Source: UBA6912 sp041611095 (lineage in GTDB: Bacteria; Actinomycetota; Acidimicrobiia; Spongiisociales; UBA5794). From it: a DNA stretch of 64,000 nucleotides. Where the stretch lies: NCBI GenBank assembly GCA_041611095.1, contig JBFINP010000002.1:1-64000 (forward strand), given 5' to 3'. The position numbers and the translations under genes are program-made. Numbering within the stretch: the first letter of the stretch is position 1; every line of letters starts with the position of its first letter. Below are positions 33,630 to 40,864 of the stretch, one piece after another. Under the pieces are notes generated by a model that ran no database searches, was not told where the DNA came from, and saw nothing but the letters and a program-made list of their open reading frames with translations.

Positions 33630-33968
33630 ATGGCCACACAATCTGCAGCCTCGGTGTTTCACGACATCGCCAATGAGATACAGATACCGGTCGAGGGGAC
33701 ACTCAGCCAGGTTCTCTACCGAGACGACCTCATTCGCGTTGTGGTGTTTGCCTTCGACGAGGGCCAAGAGCTCACCGATCACACGGCAGCCAAGCCGGCG
33801 ATCGTACAAGTCGTCTCTGGCCGGCTCCGGCTCGACCTCGATGGCGAGCCCGTCGACCTCGGCCCCGGATCGTGGGTCCGGATGGCCGCCCATCTGCCGC
33901 ACGCAGTGCTTGCGCTCGAGCCAACCATCATGCTGCTCACGGTGGTCGGCGCACGAACGGAGTCTTGA
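33630..33968 (+). CDS. Small cupin-domain protein
   Basis: 112 residues forming a single cupin barrel: KPAIVQVVSGRLRLDLDGEPV and LGPGSWVRMAAHLPHAV correspond to the two cupin motifs, though the first lacks the usual HxH pair, so metal binding is uncertain. The ATG at 33630 is chosen over the GTG nine bases upstream because of the upstream -10-like hexamer. It lies inside the adenylation/halogenase neighbourhood, but nothing ties it to that pathway except position. Confidence 0.75.
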   Translation: MATQSAASVFHDIANEIQIPVEGTLSQVLYRDDLIRVVVFAFDEGQELTDHTAAKPAIVQVVSGRLRLDLDGEPVDLGPGSWVRMAAHLPHAVLALEPTIMLLTVVGARTES

Positions 33969-34108
33969 CCGAGCCGGCACCAGCCACACCCGTCAGGCCT
34001 CGCCCGTGGTTTGCCGCGCCCGCCACCCGGCCACCGCTTCGGGATCGACTTTCGACTCTGGTGCAGCGGGAATGGTCTTGGGACGCTGGAAGGCGAAGGG
34101 ACGCGACC

Positions 34109-35119
34109 GTGGCAGACATCGATCACACACCCGTGTCGAACACGAGGGCCAATTGGACGGGTCTGCGCGATCACCCGCTGATCGCTTCCATGGTGGTCGC
34201 GATCCTTGCCGGCGTCTTCCTCCCGCTCACCCACTACATCGACTTCCAGGAGCGCATCGGCCCGATCCTTCCAGGGGAGGTTTGGGTTCGGCTCGCCGAC
34301 GTCGTCTTCCGGATGCTGACGGGTGCACTCCTGGTGTTCGTGTTGACGCCCGTGGTGTTCGGCTACCGGCGCGGTCTCGGCGGCTTGCGACGGTACGTGA
34401 CGCACATCCGAGTGTCACTTGGCTCCTCGCCCCGAAAGACCGCTGTGGTCACCCTCCTGGCGCTTGGCGCCATGATGACGATCATGGCCCTGGTACCGCT
34501 GGCGATGGGCGAATTCCGGGCCGATCCTGCGGCGTTGATCCGCGACGACCAGTGGACCATCCTCTTGTTCGCCGTCCCGATCATCTGGGAGGAGCTGGCA
34601 TTCCGAGGTGCGATCCTCGCCAATGTCGAAGACGGGGCGTCCCCGCGCCGGGCCCTCGTCGTCAGCACGGTGCTGTTCGGACTATTCCATGTCACCAACC
34701 TCTGGGTGTGGGACGATCCCGAAAGCGTCTTCTTCGGGATGGTCGCTGCGACCACGCTCGGTGTCGGATGGGGCTACCTCGTGATTCGATCGGGGAGCGT
34801 CCTCACCGGTTTCGTCTTGCACTACAGCGTGAACTTGTCGCTCGCCTCCGAGCTGTTCACCGATCCGGGCGCGAGCGAGGAGGTGTTTGGTGCCACCTTC
34901 CTCGTCCTGGCCGTGCTGTGGCCGGTGTTGATGATCGCTATCGGCAGACGTGTGTTCGGCCCGACGCCGGGCCGCCACGCCGCACCGGCCGAGACGGGAC
35001 GACTGGAGCCTGCAGCAACTCATCGGTCGAGGTACGGCCTCGCCGTGGGCGCCGGGTCGCACCGCTTCTCAGGCGAGCAGGAGCCGGTTGAGCTTGGATC
35101 GAGACGGACCACGACCTGA
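34109..35119 (+). CDS. CPBP-family intramembrane metalloprotease
   Basis: 336 residues with about eight membrane segments. The Abi/CPBP motifs are present: EELAFRG (E-E-x-x-x-R), FGLFHVTN with the second-motif His, and HYSVNLS (H-x-x-x-N). Relatives include CAAX prenyl proteases and bacteriocin self-immunity proteins. The GTG at 34109 has a well-spaced GAAGGG upstream. A TTG at 33965 overlapping the cupin stop would add 48 residues and cannot be excluded. In a specialised-metabolite neighbourhood an immunity role is thinkable but untested. Confidence 0.8.
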   Translation: MADIDHTPVSNTRANWTGLRDHPLIASMVVAILAGVFLPLTHYIDFQERIGPILPGEVWVRLADVVFRMLTGALLVFVLTPVVFGYRRGLGGLRRYVTHIRVSLGSSPRKTAVVTLLALGAMMTIMALVPLAMGEFRADPAALIRDDQWTILLFAVPIIWEELAFRGAILANVEDGASPRRALVVSTVLFGLFHVTNLWVWDDPESVFFGMVAATTLGVGWGYLVIRSGSVLTGFVLHYSVNLSLASELFTDPGASEEVFGATFLVLAVLWPVLMIAIGRRVFGPTPGRHAAPAETGRLEPAATHRSRYGLAVGAGSHRFSGEQEPVELGSRRTTT

Positions 35120-35121
35120 AC

Positions 35122-35149
35122 GCAAAGAAGGGCGCCCGCCGGGGCGCCC
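35122..35149 (-). terminator. Hairpin terminator after the carrier-protein gene
   Basis: The stem GGGCGCC (35130-35136) pairs with GGCGCCC (35143-35149) across a 6-base loop. On the minus strand it is followed by TTCTTTG. It lies 19 bases beyond the carrier-protein stop, between convergent transcripts. Confidence 0.6.
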
Positions 35150-35168
35150 CTCGTCGCAGGTGCGTGCT

Positions 35169-35414
35169 TCAGCTGAGCTTGGATTCGACCAGTTTGGCGA
35201 TGCTCTGGAGCGTCTCGAAGTTGTCGAGGTTGACCTCTTCGGCGTCGATCGACACGTTGAACTTGTTCTCGATGAACGAGACGAGCGTGAAGATGCCGAG
35301 TGAGTCGACGACCTCCTCCTCGAGGAGATTGGTGTCGTCCGCGACGTCGATGTCGCCGTCGGGCACGAACTCCTCAAGGATGTAGTCCTTGATGCTGGCC
35401 TTGATGTCCGCCAT
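35169..35414 (-). CDS. Free-standing acyl/peptidyl carrier protein
   Basis: 81 residues, acidic, four-helix carrier pattern. The phosphopantetheine attachment Ser is Ser38 in EEVVDSLGIFTLV. Such a stand-alone carrier holds the amino acyl group loaded by an adenylation enzyme while tailoring enzymes act on it. It is directly downstream of the halogenase gene (gap 35 bases) with its own AAGGAG ribosome-binding site, as PltL-type carriers accompany their halogenases. A fatty-acid ACP is less likely, given the neighbours and the absence of fab genes. Confidence 0.9.
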   Translation of the reverse strand: MADIKASIKDYILEEFVPDGDIDVADDTNLLEEEVVDSLGIFTLVSFIENKFNVSIDAEEVNLDNFETLQSIAKLVESKLS

Positions 35415-35449
35415 GAGGCGCTCCTTGGTTGTTGTCGTTTGATTGTGAG

Positions 35450-36721
35450 TCAGTCGATGGGGATGTCGGTCAGGTGCTTGGCCCAAAGGTGTCCAGGCGT
35501 CGACTCTACGGTCTCGATGATGTTGCGCATGGCGTCGAGCACAGGCGCGCTCTCCCGGTCGTAGACCTCCCCCTGGAGAAGCTGCAGCACCTGGAGGCGG
35601 TGCTCCTTCGACTGGATGAAGTATGTGAACAGGTGCAGCAGCTTGTAGTACAGCTTGATGAACTCGTACCAGATGGCGACCCCTGCCTTGATCCGGTCCT
35701 CGTATCGCTGCAGGGCCGCCTCGCTCCGATCTCCCGACTCCAGCGCCTCGACGATCACCTCGGCAGCGTATCGCGCCGATTCGGCGGCGATGGAGATGCC
35801 GGACGAGAAGATGGGGTCGACGAACCGGGCCGAGTCGCCGACGAGCATCCAGCCGTTGCCCACGAACCGGCTCATCGCGTAGCTGTAATCGGCCTCGGTG
35901 TTGAAGTCGTCGATCTGCTTGGCGTTCTCCATGGCCTTGGCGAGGGCAGGAGTCGTGGTGATGTGCTCGTAGAACCACTCCTCCTTGCGCTGGCGAGACT
36001 CCTGGAAGATCGACTTCTCGGTGACAACCCCGATCGACGTGATCTCGTCGCTGATCGGGATCTGCCATGCCCAGCCGCGCTCGACCGGCAGGAAGTAGAT
36101 GTGGATGTAGTCGCTGGTCTTGGGGTCGTCGCCGCGATGCACGTTCTCGAAGTGGGCGACCACGGCGAACTGGTTGAAGAGTGGGTCCTTCTCCCTGAGG
36201 CGCCGTTGGGTGCCGAGAACGGTGTTGCGCCCGCTGCAGTCGATGACGAACGGTGCGTAGATCTCTGTGGTCGAGCCCTCGATGTCGATGCGGACACCCG
36301 AGGCGTAGTCGTTGTCGTCGAAGAGCACCTCCTTGACGCCGACGCCCTGGATCACCTTGGATCCGAGGTCACGGGCGTGCTTGAGGAGGAGGTGGTCGAA
36401 CGTGGCGCGATCGACGTGGTAGGTGTAGTCCTGGTTGACGCCCTCTTGGGGGAACTCGGCGAACTCGATGTAGAACTCACCAACACCCTGCGTCGGATGC
36501 CACGCTGCTCCGTACTTCCTGATGAAGCCCTGCTCCTCCATCAGCGGGAGCAGCTCCAGCTCGTCGAAGATGCGAACCGTGGACGAAACCAGGGACTCGC
36601 CTACGTGGGGTCTCGGATGCATCACCTTCTCGACGATGATGTTGCTCACGCCGGCTTTCGACAGGTAGCAGCCGAGCACCGATCCGGCGGGTCCGCCTCC
36701 GATGATGATGACGTCCGTCAC
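35450..36721 (-). CDS. Flavin-dependent halogenase, carrier-substrate type
   Basis: 423 residues. The N-terminal FAD loop is VIIIGGGPAGSVLGCYL, followed by PRPHVGESLV. The halogenase marker WxWxIP is present as WAWQIP at 217-222, and Lys69 in FIRKYGAAW matches the active-site Lys that forms the chloramine or guides HOCl. GDSARFVDPIFSSGI is the second FAD motif. Length and motifs fit the variant that halogenates carrier-bound substrates (PltA, CmlS group). A partner flavin reductase is not in the window. GTG start with GAGGGGG upstream; co-transcribed with the carrier gene. Substrate is inference. Confidence 0.85.
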   Translation of the reverse strand: MTDVIIIGGGPAGSVLGCYLSKAGVSNIIVEKVMHPRPHVGESLVSSTVRIFDELELLPLMEEQGFIRKYGAAWHPTQGVGEFYIEFAEFPQEGVNQDYTYHVDRATFDHLLLKHARDLGSKVIQGVGVKEVLFDDNDYASGVRIDIEGSTTEIYAPFVIDCSGRNTVLGTQRRLREKDPLFNQFAVVAHFENVHRGDDPKTSDYIHIYFLPVERGWAWQIPISDEITSIGVVTEKSIFQESRQRKEEWFYEHITTTPALAKAMENAKQIDDFNTEADYSYAMSRFVGNGWMLVGDSARFVDPIFSSGISIAAESARYAAEVIVEALESGDRSEAALQRYEDRIKAGVAIWYEFIKLYYKLLHLFTYFIQSKEHRLQVLQLLQGEVYDRESAPVLDAMRNIIETVESTPGHLWAKHLTDIPID

Positions 36722-36923
36722 TCGAATCCCCCTCGCGTGGGTTCGCCCTGGGTCCGTGCGCGCTCGGGGACGGCTGCAGCGTCGTGCCCCTCGGGCTCCC
36801 AGCCGCGGACAACGTAGGGCACCCTTGCGCGATACGTCAACAGACCGATATAGGGCGGACGAATCATTAGGGCGGCCCTCCGCTGCTGCACTCCTGCCTG
36901 CTTGGATTGATCACGGATCCGTT

Positions 36924-36929
36924 TACGCT
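36924..36929 (+). promoter_or_regulatory. Putative promoter of the SGNH/SLH-like gene
   Basis: TACGCT eight bases before the GTG at 36938, with TTGGAT 16 bases further upstream (36902-36907): a recognisable -35/-10 pair that again leaves no 5' leader. Confidence 0.5.
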
Positions 36930-36937
36930 TTCCGCCC

Positions 36938-38410
36938 GTGAATCGCACCATGTCCTCCCGAGTCGTCCGCTACGCACTCGTCGTCGCCCTGGTCGCCGCC
37001 GCGCTGCTGGCCGCGCCCCAGGCGCCGGGCGTTGCCCTCGGGGGCAACTGCAACAACACGTCGACGGGGAGCGTCCCGTTGACCAACACCGGAGACCTGT
37101 ACGCAGGTGGCAATACGATGCCGGCCGCCCACGGCGCCGCGGCGCCGGCGGTGACCCCTGTCGACGGCATCGTCGGTGTCATCTCGCTGGGCATGTCCAA
37201 CGGTCAGCAGGAGTGGGGCGAGTTCCTCCAGCAGATCGCGAGCCGCAACGATCTCGCCTCCAACCTGCGTTTCGCCAACGGAGCCCAATCAGGGAAGTCG
37301 ATGGCGCTGTGGGCCAATCCCGCCAACAACGCCTGGGACAACGCGGTCGCGGATGTGGCCGCGGCGGGCATCCGGGCGGATCAGGTACGCGTCGTCTGGA
37401 TGAAGATGGGATCGCGGCTCGGTGAGCTCGGCGACGACACCTTCGACGAACGAGTGGCCACCGAGCAGCGGTGGCTCAACGCGGTGATCGACAACGCCGC
37501 CGCCGTCTTCCCCAACCTCCAGCGGGTCTACGTCTCCTCGCGCATCTACGCCGGGTACTCGGCCGACACATCGATCCACGCCGAGCCGATGACGGGCTAC
37601 GACAACGGCTTTGCGGTGAAGGCCGTCGTCCAGGATTCGATCGACGGCACCCAGCCCGTGTGGGCGGCCTGGGGGCCCTACCTGTGGGCAGACGGCCTGG
37701 ATCCACGTGGCGACGGGCTCATCTGGGAATGCGACGACCTCGAGGAGGACGGTGTGCACCCCTCCGGATCGGGCGAAGCCAAGGTCGCCACGATGCTCCA
37801 AGACTTCTTCTCGTCCGAGCCCACCTCGTGTGAATGGTTCCTCGCGGATCCCTCCGAGTGTGGTTCCCTCTTCGGGTCCTTCGTCGACGTGCCGCTCACC
37901 CACACGTTCTACGCGGACATCGAGTGGTTGGCCGCAGAGGGCATCACGGTCGGCTGCAATCCGCCCTCCAACACCAAGTTCTGCCCCGACGACTTCGTGA
38001 GTCGCGGGCAGATGGCGGCGTTCCTCGATCGTGCGTTGGGTCTCCCCGACGGACCGGACGCCTTTGTCGACGACGAGACGTCGATCTTCGAGGCGAACAT
38101 CGACGCCCTCGCCGCCGTCGACGTGGCCAGAGGGTGCAATCCGCCCGACAACACGATGTACTGCCCGAGCGACTTCGTGACCCGGGCCCAGATGGCCGCG
38201 TTTCTTGTCAGGGCACTCAACCTCCCGCCCGGCGTGGAGAGCTTCACCGACGACGACGGCTCGATCTTCGAGGCCGACATCGAGGCCCTCGCCGCAGCGG
38301 GGATCACGCTCGGGTGCAACCCGCCCGCCAACACGATGTACTGCCCGAGCGACTTCGTGACCCGGGCCCAGATGGCGGCCTTCTTGCACCGGGCGGAGCC
38401 CTACCTCTGA
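36938..38410 (+). CDS. Exported SGNH esterase-like protein with SLH-like repeats
   Basis: 490 residues. There is a signal peptide (hydrophobic ~12-28, then ALLAAPQAPGVALG), and an SGNH-like domain (VISLGMSNGQQEW with the nucleophile-type Ser, VRVVWMKMG, and DGVHPSGSGEAKVA with D-x-x-H). From ~310 come three ~60-residue SLH-like repeats, each with a GCNPP...FCP cysteine pair and a RGQMAAFL-type helix. The repeats should hold it on the cell wall. It may de-esterify a surface glycan. A paralogue lies convergently at 38418. GTG start; an in-frame ATG at 36950 is an alternative. Confidence 0.82.
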   Translation: MNRTMSSRVVRYALVVALVAAALLAAPQAPGVALGGNCNNTSTGSVPLTNTGDLYAGGNTMPAAHGAAAPAVTPVDGIVGVISLGMSNGQQEWGEFLQQIASRNDLASNLRFANGAQSGKSMALWANPANNAWDNAVADVAAAGIRADQVRVVWMKMGSRLGELGDDTFDERVATEQRWLNAVIDNAAAVFPNLQRVYVSSRIYAGYSADTSIHAEPMTGYDNGFAVKAVVQDSIDGTQPVWAAWGPYLWADGLDPRGDGLIWECDDLEEDGVHPSGSGEAKVATMLQDFFSSEPTSCEWFLADPSECGSLFGSFVDVPLTHTFYADIEWLAAEGITVGCNPPSNTKFCPDDFVSRGQMAAFLDRALGLPDGPDAFVDDETSIFEANIDALAAVDVARGCNPPDNTMYCPSDFVTRAQMAAFLVRALNLPPGVESFTDDDGSIFEADIEALAAAGITLGCNPPANTMYCPSDFVTRAQMAAFLHRAEPYL

Positions 38411-38417
38411 TCCTCGC

Positions 38418-39701
38418 TCAGGGCTGATCCCCGGATCGGCGCCGGCTGATGACCTGGAAGACGCCGGCTGCCATGAGCATGCCCGCCCCGGCGCCGAGCG
38501 CGACCCACACGGCGACGGGGAGGCCATCTTCCGTAGGCTCCGCCTGGGCCGGCGTGTCGACGCCGGCGCCGATCGTCGTTGTCGTCGCAGGCGGCCGGGT
38601 CTCCGGGGATTGGGCCGTCGTCGTTGTCGGTTCGGCGGCGGCGACGGTCGTCGTCGTGGCTGCCGGTGCACTCGTCTCGGGTGGCTCCGGCAGCTCCCGA
38701 TCGGAGAAGAGCCAGGCCGCCGTCGGCTCGCCCTGCAGGAAGTCGAGCAACATCGTCGCGACCTTCTGGTTGCCGCTCGCCACGAAGTGGGCGCCGTCGC
38801 TGCGGTAATCGGAACACGACCAGGTCAGACCGTCGCTCCTCGGGTTCGCGCCATCGGCCCACAGGTAGGGCCCCCAGGCCAGCCAGGGCGCCTCGAGAGG
38901 GCCGGCGGCCGGGTCGGGGTTGATCGCAGGATCCCCCTCCAGCTGGCGTTGGATCAGCCACTTGACGCCAAAGCCCTCCTCGTAGGCCACGGGCTCCGGG
39001 CTGGGCGATGTCTCGCCGCCATAGCCGCCATATGCACGGCTCGACACGTAGGCCACCTGGAGATTGGGAAGCCGCTCCTGCAGCAGCAGAACCACCTTCT
39101 CCAGCTCGGCTTCGTAGGTGCGGGCGTTGTCGGGGAAGGGGAGATCGGGCGACACGCCCGCGCGCTGGGTCATCTTCACCCAGAGGCCTTGCACCTGCTC
39201 GGCCGTGACGCCTGCTTGGCTCAGCTCCGTCTCGAGGCCCTGCCACGGCCGACCCCTCGGATCCGACCACGCCAGGATGTGCTCGCCCCCTTGGGCTCCG
39301 TTCACCACGACCACGTCGGCGTCGAGGTTGTCGACGCTCGGGACCATGCGCTGGAACTCGATGAACTCGCGCTGCGGGTTGGAGAACCCGACCGAGGCGA
39401 AGACGATCTTGCCGTCGGGCGACGCTTTGCCGGCCGCATCCAGCGGCTCGATCATCGAGGCTCGCATGAGCCCGACCCTCACGTGGTCCGCGGGAGGTTC
39501 GTTGACGCCGCCCGGATACAGGCCGCCTTGTTCGCCCCTGTAGAGCTCGGACCCGAGATCCGTCAATGGAACGAGCCCCACCGAAGACAGGCTGCAGTCC
39601 CGGCCGCGTTCTTGCGCCGGCGCCGGCACGGCGGCGAAGAGGACGGCGAGCAGTACGGATCCTGCAACGAGGGGAGCCCACCACCTTCGTGACCCGTTCA
39701 C
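38418..39701 (-). CDS. Exported SGNH esterase-like protein with C-terminal anchor
   Basis: 427 residues. It has a signal peptide (residues ~8-30, ending PAPAQ), an SGNH-like domain related to the convergent neighbour (FASVGFSNPQREF, YVSSRAYGGYG, AWGPYLWADG, SDGAHFVASGNQKVA), a Thr/Pro-rich linker (~330-390) and a C-terminal membrane segment (VAVWVALGAGAGMLMAAGVF) followed by a basic tail. It is thus membrane-anchored with the enzyme-like domain outside. The gene is seven bases from the end of its paralogue. GTG start with a -10-like hexamer seven bases upstream. Confidence 0.82.
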   Translation of the reverse strand: MNGSRRWWAPLVAGSVLLAVLFAAVPAPAQERGRDCSLSSVGLVPLTDLGSELYRGEQGGLYPGGVNEPPADHVRVGLMRASMIEPLDAAGKASPDGKIVFASVGFSNPQREFIEFQRMVPSVDNLDADVVVVNGAQGGEHILAWSDPRGRPWQGLETELSQAGVTAEQVQGLWVKMTQRAGVSPDLPFPDNARTYEAELEKVVLLLQERLPNLQVAYVSSRAYGGYGGETSPSPEPVAYEEGFGVKWLIQRQLEGDPAINPDPAAGPLEAPWLAWGPYLWADGANPRSDGLTWSCSDYRSDGAHFVASGNQKVATMLLDFLQGEPTAAWLFSDRELPEPPETSAPAATTTTVAAAEPTTTTAQSPETRPPATTTTIGAGVDTPAQAEPTEDGLPVAVWVALGAGAGMLMAAGVFQVISRRRSGDQP

Positions 39702-39708
39702 GCCGGGG

Positions 39709-39714
39709 AGCCTA
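39709..39714 (-). promoter_or_regulatory. Putative -10 element for the anchored SGNH gene
   Basis: TAGGCT on the minus strand, seven bases before the GTG. It lies in a 14-base sequence (CCGGGGAGCCTAGG on the plus strand, 39703-39716) repeated exactly at 40685-40698, upstream of the next minus-strand gene. Confidence 0.45.
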
Positions 39715-39740
39715 GGTTGACGCGGCTGTTATCGACCCGA

Positions 39741-40649
39741 TCAATCGGCGTGCTCGGTCATGTCTTGGCGGCGTGCCGCCGGATCGGGTGCCGCACCGAG
39801 CAGCGCCCCGACGGCGAGGAAGGGGAGGGCCAGCCCGATCGCAGGCAGAGCGTTCTCTTGGAGGCCCGCGATGCGCGTCGCCCCGAAGACGAGCACACCG
39901 TGGATGGCGATCACGATCAGCGCCCGGCCCGGCCCGGCGCCGGACAGCCTCGAGAGCGCCGAGGGCCGGTTGCGGCGGAGCCGGCGCCCGATCGGCTCGC
40001 CGAGCATGAGCCCGAGCCCGGCGAGCGCCCCGATCGCCGCACCGGGCCTCGCCTGCCCGGCGAGACCGGAGACCCAGCCGATCGCCCCGATCGCGGCAGC
40101 GATCCCCGCCCCGAGCGACGCCGCCGGCTTTGGCCACCCGAGGAAGATCAGCGGGAGCGCCACGGCGACGAGTGCAAACGCCCGCTCCGTGTCCGGCACG
40201 GTCACCAGCACGCCGAACACCGAGCCTGCCAGCAGAGGGATGGCAACGCCGGTACGTCGGTAGGCGTGGTCGAAGTCCACGACCAAGGCCGCCCCCAGGG
40301 CGATCGAGACGACCACGACGACGCCGGCCGCACGGCTGCCGGCATCACCCAGGAAGACCACCATCGCGGCACCAGGCAATGCCCCCAATGCACGGTCCCA
40401 GATCTCGGTGCCCAGCAAGATGCCGCCGACCATCACGGCACAGCCACCGATCATCGAGACCGGCGCGTCGAACTCGACCCACAGCACGAACAGGACGGCC
40501 GCCGAGTAGAACGCGCCGGCGATCGGCGGTTGCCGGAGCTTCGGCCAAAGAACCACGACGAGCCAGCCGACGAACAGACCCGTCGCCCCGAGCGCCAGGC
40601 CCAGCCAGAAGGCATCGGAGGCCATCAGATCCTGGATGAACTTGTCCAC
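39741..40649 (-). CDS. Polytopic membrane protein of unknown function
   Basis: 302 residues with about nine hydrophobic segments and a C-terminal tail ending ARRQDMTEHAD. One stretch (VVFLGDAGSRAAGVVVVVSIALG) faintly resembles the LGDxGS signature of MraY/WecA-like transferases, but the Asp-rich motifs of that family are otherwise missing, so I do not call it an enzyme. It sits upstream of the anchored SGNH gene in the same direction. GTG start. Confidence 0.65.
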   Translation of the reverse strand: MDKFIQDLMASDAFWLGLALGATGLFVGWLVVVLWPKLRQPPIAGAFYSAAVLFVLWVEFDAPVSMIGGCAVMVGGILLGTEIWDRALGALPGAAMVVFLGDAGSRAAGVVVVVSIALGAALVVDFDHAYRRTGVAIPLLAGSVFGVLVTVPDTERAFALVAVALPLIFLGWPKPAASLGAGIAAAIGAIGWVSGLAGQARPGAAIGALAGLGLMLGEPIGRRLRRNRPSALSRLSGAGPGRALIVIAIHGVLVFGATRIAGLQENALPAIGLALPFLAVGALLGAAPDPAARRQDMTEHAD

Positions 40650-40690
40650 GGCTCGACTCCTACCCGAACGTCGCCCGGCCCGACCCGGGG

Positions 40691-40696
40691 AGCCTA
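40691..40696 (-). promoter_or_regulatory. Putative -10 element for the membrane-protein gene
   Basis: TAGGCT on the minus strand, 41 bases before the GTG at 40649, inside the 14-base sequence (40685-40698) shared with the region before the anchored SGNH gene. Confidence 0.35.
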
Positions 40697-40705
40697 GGGC
40701 GCACG

Positions 40706-40737
40706 AGCCCCGGATTCCGGCGTCACTGGGGCTTTTT
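40706..40737 (+). terminator. Intrinsic-terminator-like hairpin in a 5' leader
   Basis: AGCCCC (40706-40711) pairs with GGGGCT (40728-40733), followed by a run of T on the plus strand. The loop can form a smaller CCGG/CCGG stem. No plus-strand gene lies immediately upstream, so it either stops antisense transcripts or acts as an attenuator before the gene at 40865. Confidence 0.45.
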
Positions 40738-40864
40738 CGGTTCGTCTTACGGACGGATGCGGGCTACGGTGCTGGCGACGGCTCCTCTCTCCTCCGGGCC
40801 GTTGTGGTGAAAAATCAACCCGGCGACCCTTCGCGTCTCCGGGGGCCCGAGGAGGATGTCCCCC

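Noticed and set aside
33559..35091. Alternative 510-codon frame over the cupin and CPBP genes
   Set aside because: The CPBP metalloprotease motifs and membrane segments are in the other frame; this one is Arg/Pro-rich.
39741..40649. Calling the membrane protein a second MraY/WecA-like transferase from its LGDAGS stretch
   Set aside because: The Asp-pair, NxxNxxDGxDG and His-loop motifs of the family are absent.
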